Source: Uliginosibacterium gangwonense (GTDB lineage: Bacteria > Pseudomonadota > Gammaproteobacteria > Burkholderiales > Rhodocyclaceae). Taken from it: a stretch of DNA of 49,210 nt. Made by a program: the position numbers and the translations under genes. This document shows, in pieces, positions 43,278-49,210 of this stretch; the stretch's first letter is position 1, and each line of letters starts with the position of its first letter. The stretch is taken from NCBI GenBank assembly GCA_020723855.1, contig DYIB01000010.1, positions 1 to 49,210 of the forward strand, given 5' to 3'. The notes beneath the pieces were generated by a model. The model did not search any database and had not been told where the DNA came from. It saw nothing but the letters and a program-made list of their open reading frames with translations.

Positions 43278-44879
43278 TCAGTCCTTGCGCCTGCTTTGGG
43301 GCAGGGGCACCATCACCGCCTGCCCCGGGGCGCTGCAGCCGCTGTCGCAGCAGCGCCCCGGCTGGCGGTTGCGCGTGATGGCCCGGTTCGGGTCGTTGAG
43401 CACGCCCCGCTCCAGCAGGCGCTCCACCAGTTCCACCTTGCTGCCCACCGGGTAGTTGCGCCATATCTCCTGCTTCATGGCCGCCGGCGAGCCGCCGCCG
43501 TGCAGGCTGATCACCGAGTACCAGCCGCCCTGGTAGGAGGCGGTCAGATCCTCGAGAAAGCGCGCCACCTCGATGCGCTTTTCATAGGGTACGTTCGGAT
43601 TGGCGCGCAGTACTTCGGCCAGGGTCGCTGCCGTGGCCGGGTTGTGGTCCTCGTCCGGGCCGGGCAGGGACACGATCAGGCCGCCCGACACCTCGTGGGC
43701 CAGCCGGTGCATGTCGTAGATCTGGGTGGCGAGCAGCAGCTTGCCGATGTTGCTGAACACCGGCTCGGGCATGAAGCCGCCGCTGTGGGGGTCGCGGGTG
43801 CCGTACACGCTCGCCGCCACGCCGCAGGCGAAGAAGCCCTCGACGATCTTGATCAGCTCCACCATGGGCTCGCGCAGGCTCGCCTTCTTGCCCGGGTCGA
43901 AGCCGTTGGCCTCGCACATGAGGGCACCGGCGCCGATCAGCAGGTCGCCGAAGCCGGCCCGTGCGCCGATGCAGGTGTGGCGGTGGTGGGTGGCGTAGTT
44001 GTAGGTGAGATCGGCGGAGTGCTCCCACTCGCCGGCGTAGAACACCCGCTCCCAGGGCACGAACACCCGGTCGAACACCACCACGCCGGTGGACTGGCCG
44101 TAGCGGCGCGAGAACAGCGCCGCGCCGTGCTCGACCTTGTCGCCGGGGCGGCCCGCGGGCCGCGCCACGATGGTGACGCCGTCCGCATCGACCGGCACGG
44201 CGCAGCACACGGCGAAGTCCGCGTCCTCTTCTCCCATGTTGCGGCAGGGCATGACCAGGAACTCGTGCACGTAGGGCGCGCCCGTGACGATGGCCTTGGT
44301 GCCGGAGATGACGATGCCGCGGCCATTGCGCTCGACGATGTGCACATAGGTGTCGGGATTGCCCTGCTGGTGCGGCTTCCTAGAGCGGTCGCCCTTGGCG
44401 TCGGTCATGGCCACGGCGAGCGCCCGGTCCTCGTCCTGCACCCGCTGCAGGTAGGCGGCGAAGCGCGCCCGGTGCTCGGTGCTGCCGCGCGCGTCGTCGA
44501 TGCGCGCGCATACCTGGTGCAGGGCGTTGAGCGCGTCGTGGGTCAGGTAGCGCTGGGCGCAGCCGGTCTCCTGGCACACCAGGCGCACCGCTTCCAGCTT
44601 GTTGAGCAGGTCGCCGGCCGATTCGCTGATGTGGGTGAAGCGGCTGACGGTTTTCCCCGAGCTGCTCTGCACCGCGGTCATGAGCGGCGCGTATTCGGCC
44701 TTCAGGGCGTAGTCGTAGGTCACGGCGATGGCATTGATGCCCGGCTGCAGCACCGGGGCGTCGGCCACCGACTCGATCAATTGGCCGTCCACATAGACGC
44801 GCGGCTTGTGGCGCCGCAGGGATTCGCGGAAGTCGACGCCGGACATGAGGGAAGGGGTGGTATTCATGGGAGCGTTCAT
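43278..44879 (-). CDS. 4-hydroxybutyryl-CoA dehydratase / HpaB-family protein
   Basis: The 533 residues follow the AbfD/HpaB fold family throughout, for example TDAKGDRSRKPHQQ, GIVISGTKAIVTGAPYVHEFLVMPCRN and FVPWERVFYAGEW. In clostridial AbfD a [4Fe-4S] cluster is held by Cys99, Cys103, His292 and Cys299. By hand alignment C107 and H299 match, but the other two positions are Y111 and A306. The cluster may therefore be absent and the enzyme may act as a flavin monooxygenase or isomerase. A Cys-containing tail (RCCDSGC) extends past the usual end. The start follows TGGAGACCGCC. It is divergent from a TetR gene. Confidence 0.85.
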   Translation of the reverse strand: MNAPMNTTPSLMSGVDFRESLRRHKPRVYVDGQLIESVADAPVLQPGINAIAVTYDYALKAEYAPLMTAVQSSSGKTVSRFTHISESAGDLLNKLEAVRLVCQETGCAQRYLTHDALNALHQVCARIDDARGSTEHRARFAAYLQRVQDEDRALAVAMTDAKGDRSRKPHQQGNPDTYVHIVERNGRGIVISGTKAIVTGAPYVHEFLVMPCRNMGEEDADFAVCCAVPVDADGVTIVARPAGRPGDKVEHGAALFSRRYGQSTGVVVFDRVFVPWERVFYAGEWEHSADLTYNYATHHRHTCIGARAGFGDLLIGAGALMCEANGFDPGKKASLREPMVELIKIVEGFFACGVAASVYGTRDPHSGGFMPEPVFSNIGKLLLATQIYDMHRLAHEVSGGLIVSLPGPDEDHNPATAATLAEVLRANPNVPYEKRIEVARFLEDLTASYQGGWYSVISLHGGGSPAAMKQEIWRNYPVGSKVELVERLLERGVLNDPNRAITRNRQPGRCCDSGCSAPGQAVMVPLPQSRRKD

Positions 44880-44916
44880 GGCGGTCTCCAGGCAACGGAC
44901 CGGGAAATTTAAACAC

Positions 44917-44944
44917 TGTTCAATAAAATGTTCAAGCGTATAAT
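44917..44944 (+). promoter_or_regulatory. tetR promoter and probable operator
   Basis: TGTTCAA occurs twice (44917-44923 and 44929-44935), 12 bases apart, in the 71-base gap between the divergent genes. A perfect TATAAT follows at 44939-44944. The tetR ATG is only 6 bases past this -10, so the mRNA is probably leaderless. The direct repeats are good operator candidates for the TetR protein. Confidence 0.5.
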
Positions 44945-44950
44945 TCATCC

Positions 44951-45631
44951 ATGGCCAAACGTCCCCCTTCGCCCGTGGCGGCGCCGGTCGCCGAGTCTGC
45001 CGCCGAGCGCCAGGCACGCCGGCGCGAGCGCCAGCGCACCGTGGCCGACGTGCGCCGCGCCCTGATGCTGGACGCGGCCCGTGCCGCCTTCTTCGAGCTG
45101 GGCCTAGAAGGCACCAGCATGCGCGAGATCGCCAAGCGCGCCGGCTATACGCCGGGGGCGATCTACAGCTATTTCACCAGCAAGGAGGAGATCTACGGCG
45201 CCCTGCTGGGCGAATCCCTGGAGCGCCTCAACGCCGCCGTGGCGGCGGCCGTCGCCGGCACGGCGGGGGAACAGTGCCTGCGCGCCGGGGCGCTCGCCTT
45301 CTACGGCTTCTACCGGGAGCAGCCGCGCGACCTGGACCTGGGCTTCTACCTGTTCCGCGGCATGCAGCCGCGCGGCCTGACGCCGGAGCTCAACCGGCGC
45401 CTGAACACCCGGCTGCGCGACGCCCTGTCGCCCTGCGAAGAGGCCCTGCGGCAATTGGGAATGGGCGAGGCGGACGCAGTGGCGGAAACCACCGCCCTGT
45501 TCGCCCACATCGTCGGCCTGCTGGTGCTCAGCCACACGGGCCGCATCCGCATGTTCCGCCAGTCTACCCACGCCTTGTTCGCCCGCTATCTGGACGCCCT
45601 GGTGGCGCGCGCGCGACCGCCTGTCCTTTAA
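44951..45631 (+). CDS. TetR-family transcriptional regulator
   Basis: The 226 residues have an N-terminal helix-turn-helix domain: LDAARAAFFELGLEGTSMREIAKRAGYTPGAIYSYFTSKEEIYGALL, about residues 40-86. A variable ligand-binding domain follows. The first 30 residues are Ala/Pro/Arg-rich and outside the usual domain. The gene is divergent from the AbfD-family gene and probably represses it and itself. Confidence 0.93.
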   Translation: MAKRPPSPVAAPVAESAAERQARRRERQRTVADVRRALMLDAARAAFFELGLEGTSMREIAKRAGYTPGAIYSYFTSKEEIYGALLGESLERLNAAVAAAVAGTAGEQCLRAGALAFYGFYREQPRDLDLGFYLFRGMQPRGLTPELNRRLNTRLRDALSPCEEALRQLGMGEADAVAETTALFAHIVGLLVLSHTGRIRMFRQSTHALFARYLDALVARARPPVL

Positions 45632-45699
45632 CGCGCAACGCCAGGGCGGGGACGGCGCCATCCATGAAAACGTCTATCGCTGATGGCTGCCCGGGCGAG

Positions 45700-45716
45700 T
45701 AAAATGAAGCGCTTCA
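45700..45716 (+). promoter_or_regulatory. nikR promoter -10 with overlapping palindrome
   Basis: TAAAAT (45700-45705) overlaps the first base of a perfect 12-bp palindrome TGAAGCGCTTCA (45705-45716), about 30 bases before nikR. The position suits an autoregulatory operator, but it does not match the E. coli NikR site. Confidence 0.4.
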
Positions 45717-45746
45717 CGGGGAGCAAGAAGAACCAAGGGGACCACC

Positions 45747-46232
45747 ATGGAGCGCTTCACCATTTCCCTCGACCGCCAGTTGGCGCGGGAATTCGATCAA
45801 CTGATCCGCGCCAAGGGTTACGTCAATCGCTCCGAGGCGGTCAGGGACGTGCTGCGCGAAAAGCTGGAGCAGAGCCGGCTGCTGCGCGAGGAGGCGCCCT
45901 ACTGCATCGCCGCCCTGTCCTATATCTACAACCATCACGAACGGGAACTGGCGGAACGCCTGACGGCGGCGCAGCACCGGCACCACGACCTGTGCGTGTC
46001 CACCCTGCACGCCCATCTCGACCACGACAACTGCATGGAAACGGTGATCTTGCGCGGGCCGACCCGGGCCGTGCGCGCGTTCGCCGAAGCCATCATGGCG
46101 GAGCGCGGTGTGCGCCACGGCCAGCTCAACCTGGTACCGGCGGACCTGTCGACGGCCGAGCATCGCCACCATCCGGACCATGGCCATGGGGCAGGACATC
46201 CTTATCATCTGCACAGCCGCCCCAAGACCTGA
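45747..46232 (+). CDS. nikR: Nickel-responsive regulator NikR
   Basis: NikR senses nickel and controls nickel uptake. The 161 residues have an N-terminal ribbon-helix-helix (RFTISLDRQLAREFDQLI... NRSEAVRDVL) and the ACT-like metal domain. The four nickel ligands known from E. coli correspond to H77, H88, H90 and C96 (in STLHAHLDHDNCMET). Beyond the usual end a His-rich tail of about 25 residues carries eight histidines and may buffer nickel. hoxJ follows after 9 bases, linking nickel sensing with hydrogenase control. Confidence 0.95.
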   Translation: MERFTISLDRQLAREFDQLIRAKGYVNRSEAVRDVLREKLEQSRLLREEAPYCIAALSYIYNHHERELAERLTAAQHRHHDLCVSTLHAHLDHDNCMETVILRGPTRAVRAFAEAIMAERGVRHGQLNLVPADLSTAEHRHHPDHGHGAGHPYHLHSRPKT

Positions 46233-46241
46233 TCGCGCTCC

Positions 46242-47618
46242 ATGCCCCGCCGCAGCAACGCCAACAATCCGTCGCCGCCCGCGCCGCCGTTGCTGCCGGA
46301 CGCCCTGGGGCATCCGCCCGAAGGGGTGGGCGAGGACGTGTGGATCGACGTCATCCGCAAGATGGACGAGGTCTATAGCGACCTGCTGCAGTATGAAGTG
46401 GCGCTGGAGGAAAAGAATGCGGCCCTGGAGGAGACGCAGAAGTTCCTCTTCAGCGTGCTCACTTCCATGTCGGACATCCTCGTGGTGTGCGACCGCCACG
46501 GCAACATCCAGGAAGTGAACCAGGCGCTGGCGGATCTGGTGGGCAGGAACGAGAGCGAGCTGCGCGGCACCGCCGTGCGCGAGCTGTTCGCCGACGAGGC
46601 ATCGCGCCGGCGCGCCGACCGCTTCATGCGCGAGCTGCACCGGGAGCGCATCCACGACTGCGAGCTGCTGTTCCGCGCCGAGGACGGAGCCGCCACGCCG
46701 GTGGCGGTGAACTGCACGCCGCGCCTGTCCCCGGTGGGCAAGTTCGTCGGCATGGTGATCACCGGCCGTCCCGTGGGCGAGCTGCGCCGCGCCTATGAGC
46801 AACTGCGCCAGGCCCATGAGGACCTGAAGCGCACCCAGCAGCAGCTCATCCACTCGGAGAAGATGGCCTCCCTGGGGCGCCTGGTGGCGGGCGTCGCCCA
46901 CGAGCTCAACAATCCCATCAGCTTCGTGCTGGGCAACGTCTACGCCCTGCAGCGCTACAGCCGACGCCTGGGCGAGTATCTCGCGGCGATCCACGGCGGC
47001 GCGGACGCGCAGGAGGTGGGCGAGCTGCGCAGGACACTGCGCATCGACCGCATCATCGAGGACTTGCAGCCCCTCATCGACGGCACCATCGAGGGCGCCG
47101 AGCGCACGCGCGACATCGTTGTGGGCCTGAAGCGCTTCTCGGCGGTGGACCGCGCCGAGGAGGAGGCGGTATTCGATCTGGGCGAGGTGCTGGAGCGTTC
47201 CGTGCACTGGGTGGTGAAGGCGTCGGGCTCGAAGATCCGCGTCGATACGCAAATTCCCAAGGATCTGTTCGTCAGCGGTTCGGCGGGACAGATGCAACAG
47301 GTGCTGGTGAACCTGGTGCAAAACGCCATCGACAGCACCGACAGGCAGGAGGACGCGCGCCTCGACATCTGCGGCACGGTGGAGCAGGGCCGGGTGGTTT
47401 TGACTTTTCACGACAGCGGTCCGGGGTTCAAGGAAGAGCACTTGTCGCGCGTCTTCGATCCCTTCTTCACCACCAAGCCGGTGGGCAAGGGCACGGGCCT
47501 GGGGCTGTCCATCAGCTACGGCATCGTCGAGCGCCACGGCGGGCGGCTGCGGGCGGCCAACCATCCGCAAGGCGGCGCCGTTCTCACCCTGGAGCTGCCC
47601 CTGGCGCGGCCGTCGTAG
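46242..47618 (+). CDS. hoxJ: Hydrogen-signalling histidine kinase HoxJ
   Basis: The 458 residues are soluble, with no membrane helix. A coiled coil near 50-70 leads into a PAS domain (about 70-180) and a dimerisation domain with GVAHELNNPISFVLGN (H220). A catalytic domain follows, with NLVQNAID, DSGPGFKEEHLSRVFDPFFTTK and GTGLGLSISYGI. This layout and the H-box match HoxJ, which in Ralstonia relays hydrogen sensing from HoxBC to HoxA. hoxB and hoxC are not in this window. hoxA lies 13 kb upstream. Confidence 0.85.
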   Translation: MPRRSNANNPSPPAPPLLPDALGHPPEGVGEDVWIDVIRKMDEVYSDLLQYEVALEEKNAALEETQKFLFSVLTSMSDILVVCDRHGNIQEVNQALADLVGRNESELRGTAVRELFADEASRRRADRFMRELHRERIHDCELLFRAEDGAATPVAVNCTPRLSPVGKFVGMVITGRPVGELRRAYEQLRQAHEDLKRTQQQLIHSEKMASLGRLVAGVAHELNNPISFVLGNVYALQRYSRRLGEYLAAIHGGADAQEVGELRRTLRIDRIIEDLQPLIDGTIEGAERTRDIVVGLKRFSAVDRAEEEAVFDLGEVLERSVHWVVKASGSKIRVDTQIPKDLFVSGSAGQMQQVLVNLVQNAIDSTDRQEDARLDICGTVEQGRVVLTFHDSGPGFKEEHLSRVFDPFFTTKPVGKGTGLGLSISYGIVERHGGRLRAANHPQGGAVLTLELPLARPS

Positions 47619-47664
47619 GCCGATCCTCTGATCGGCAGGAGTGCGCCGCCGGGCGGCTGCGCAC
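47619..47664. other. Two hairpins after hoxJ
   Basis: GCCGATC-CTCT-GATCGGC (47619-47636) begins immediately after the hoxJ stop. A longer stem follows (47641-47650 with 47655-47664, one mismatch, loop GGGC). Neither has a T run. They may end the nikR–hoxJ transcript with Rho or protect its 3' end. Confidence 0.45.
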
Positions 47665-47782
47665 CATTGCGGCGCATTCGCGCCGGCCGGTTGCGCCTTC
47701 ATGCACCAAATTGGCCAACGTGCCGGCCACCCGCTGAACCCAAGTGTGCGCAGACGCTGGCACCATGGGCGGAAGCGCGTCG

Positions 47783-47798
47783 TGGCACGCTTTTGGCT
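47783..47798 (+). promoter_or_regulatory. Sigma-54 promoter
   Basis: TGGCACGCTTTTGGCT matches 11 of 12 informative positions of the sigma-54 consensus, with the exact GG-N10-GC spacing. The predicted start of transcription is about 33 bases before the permease ATG. Confidence 0.75.
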
Positions 47799-47841
47799 TG
47801 TATTGCCTGTCCCCACAACACGCCGCCTTCGTCGAGAAGCC

Positions 47842-49210
47842 ATGGCGAGCGAACACAACTCCCCGGAGACCGTGGCCGAAGCGGTGCAGCGCGTCGTCAA
47901 GGTGCGCCGCGACTACAACACCTGGGTCGCCAACGAGACCGTCGAGGACTACGCGCTGCGCTTCACGCCGCGCGGTTTCCGCAAGTGGTCCGAGCTGCGG
48001 GTGGCCAACACCGCCTTCGGCGCCTCCGCCTTCCTGGTGCTGGAGGCCGTGGGCGCCACCCTGCTGGTGAATTACGGCTTCACCAACGCCGCGCTGGCCA
48101 TCGTCGCCACCAGCCTCATCATCTTCCTCGCCGGCCTGCCGGTGAGCTACTACGCCGCGCGCCACGGCCTGGACATGGACCTGCTCACCCGGGGCGCCGG
48201 CTTCGGCTACATCGGCTCCACGGTCACGTCCCTGATCTACGCCTCGTTCACCTTCATCTTCTTCGCCCTGGAAGCGGCGGTCATGGCCTATGCCCTGGAG
48301 CTGGGCTTCGGCATTCCCCCCGCCCTGGGCTACCTGATCTGCGCCCTGGTGGTGATTCCCCTGGTGACCCACGGCATCACCGTCATCAGCCGCCTGCAGA
48401 CCCTGACCCAGCCCCTGTGGCTGATCCTGCTGGTGCTGCCCTATATCTACGTGTTCCGGGAGAACCCCGGGATCCTCGAGGGCCTGGCCGGCTACGGCGG
48501 GGGCTTCGACCTGCACCTGTTCGGTGCCGCGCTGACGGTGGGCATCGCGCTGATCACCCAGATGGGCGAGCAGGCCGACTACCTGCGTTTCATGCCCGAG
48601 AGGACGGCAGCCAACCGCGGCCGCTGGTGGGCGGGCGTGCTCATCGGCGGCCCAGGCTGGGTGCTCCCGGGCATGCTCAAGATGCTGGGCGGCGCGCTGC
48701 TGGCCTATCTCGCCCTGGGCAACTCGGTGCCGGCGCAGCGGGCGGTGGACCCCAACCAGATGTACCTGGTGGGCTACGAGTATGTGTTCGGCCATTTCGG
48801 CTGGGCGGTGGCGGCGACGGTGGTGTTCGTGGTCATTTCCCAGCTCAAGATCAACGTCACCAACGCCTACGCCGGCTCGCTCGCCTGGTCCAACTTCTTC
48901 GCCCGCCTCACCCACAGCCATCCCGGGCGCGTGGTCTGGGTGGTGTTCAACACTCTCATCGGCCTGATGCTGATGGAACTGGACGTGTTCCAGGCCCTGG
49001 GCCGGGTGCTAGGGCTCTACTCCAACATCGCCATCGCCTGGATGATGGCCGTGGTGGCGGACCTGGTCATCAACAAGCCCCTGGGCCTGTCGCCGCCGGG
49101 CATCGAGTTCAAGCGCGCGCGCCTCTACGACATCAACCCGGTGGGCGTGGGCGCCATGGGCATCGCCTCGGTGCTGTCGGTGTCGGCCTTCATGGGGTTG
49201 TTCGGCGAGC
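47842..49210 (+). CDS. NCS1-type (purine/cytosine) permease domain protein, 3' end outside window
   Basis: The first 456 residues are present and the frame is still open at the window edge. After an 80-residue cytoplasmic start (RRDYNTWVANETVEDYALRF) there are about eleven membrane segments in the LeuT-like NCS1 pattern. The family block LLTRGAGFGYIGS is near residue 114 and SQLKINVTNAYAGSLAWSN near residue 333. The N terminus recalls proteins in which such a transporter domain is fused to a histidine kinase, so a fused sensor cannot be excluded. It follows hoxJ after 223 bases behind its own sigma-54 promoter. Confidence 0.8.
   Translation, partial: MASEHNSPETVAEAVQRVVKVRRDYNTWVANETVEDYALRFTPRGFRKWSELRVANTAFGASAFLVLEAVGATLLVNYGFTNAALAIVATSLIIFLAGLPVSYYAARHGLDMDLLTRGAGFGYIGSTVTSLIYASFTFIFFALEAAVMAYALELGFGIPPALGYLICALVVIPLVTHGITVISRLQTLTQPLWLILLVLPYIYVFRENPGILEGLAGYGGGFDLHLFGAALTVGIALITQMGEQADYLRFMPERTAANRGRWWAGVLIGGPGWVLPGMLKMLGGALLAYLALGNSVPAQRAVDPNQMYLVGYEYVFGHFGWAVAATVVFVVISQLKINVTNAYAGSLAWSNFFARLTHSHPGRVVWVVFNTLIGLMLMELDVFQALGRVLGLYSNIAIAWMMAVVADLVINKPLGLSPPGIEFKRARLYDINPVGVGAMGIASVLSVSAFMGLFGE

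Overview
This is a GC-rich window from a free-living betaproteobacterium, most likely Rhodocyclales-like. The case rests on gene content: ExbBD–LpxK–Trm112–KdsB–Adk in a row, a PPi-dependent phosphofructokinase next to a membrane pyrophosphatase, and a bidirectional-type [NiFe] hydrogenase locus. No rRNA, tRNA, CRISPR array or intact insertion sequence was seen.

Layout. 1–5.2 kb: 3' part of isocitrate lyase, an RraA-family protein, clpA/clpS and a cold-shock gene. 5.3–9.5 kb: isocitrate dehydrogenase and, divergently, its kinase/phosphatase AceK, then an internally deleted RluE-type pseudouridine synthase and a DUF192 protein. With isocitrate lyase this puts the whole isocitrate branch point in one place. 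9.5–14.1 kb: a YbdK-type ligase, a CPA2 antiporter, Fe superoxide dismutase and exonuclease VII large subunit, all on the minus strand. 14.4–18.2 kb: exbB, exbD, lpxK, Trm112, kdsB, adk. 18.3–21.8 kb: pfp and hppA, a pyrophosphate-economy pair.

22.1–34.0 kb is the hydrogenase region: hoxH and its protease hoxW, then hypB, F, C, D, E, X, the NtrC-type regulator hoxA and a divergent FolE homologue. The diaphorase and small-subunit genes (hoxF, U, Y) and hypA are missing here; a relic resembling a PHA-synthase tail lies where the upstream structural genes would be expected. An FNR-type box sits before hypB. Sigma-54-like sites precede hypB (weak), the FolE homologue and the last permease gene. 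The hydrogenase theme returns at 45.7–47.6 kb with nikR and the H2-signalling kinase hoxJ, the likely partner of HoxA.

34–39.2 kb is a MoxR–DUF58–VWA island with a membrane-anchored trypsin-like protease and a second, opposite-strand VWA gene. 39.2–43.2 kb is a decayed zone: a chimeric type I restriction relic, an orphan pstS, a propeller-domain fragment, a manganese (yybP-ykoY) riboswitch driving a Gdt1-type Mn exporter, and two truncated sensor genes meeting at one junction. 43.3–45.6 kb holds a 4-hydroxybutyryl-CoA-dehydratase-family gene that appears to lack two cluster ligands, divergent from a TetR gene. The window ends inside an NCS1-type permease gene behind a near-consensus sigma-54 promoter.
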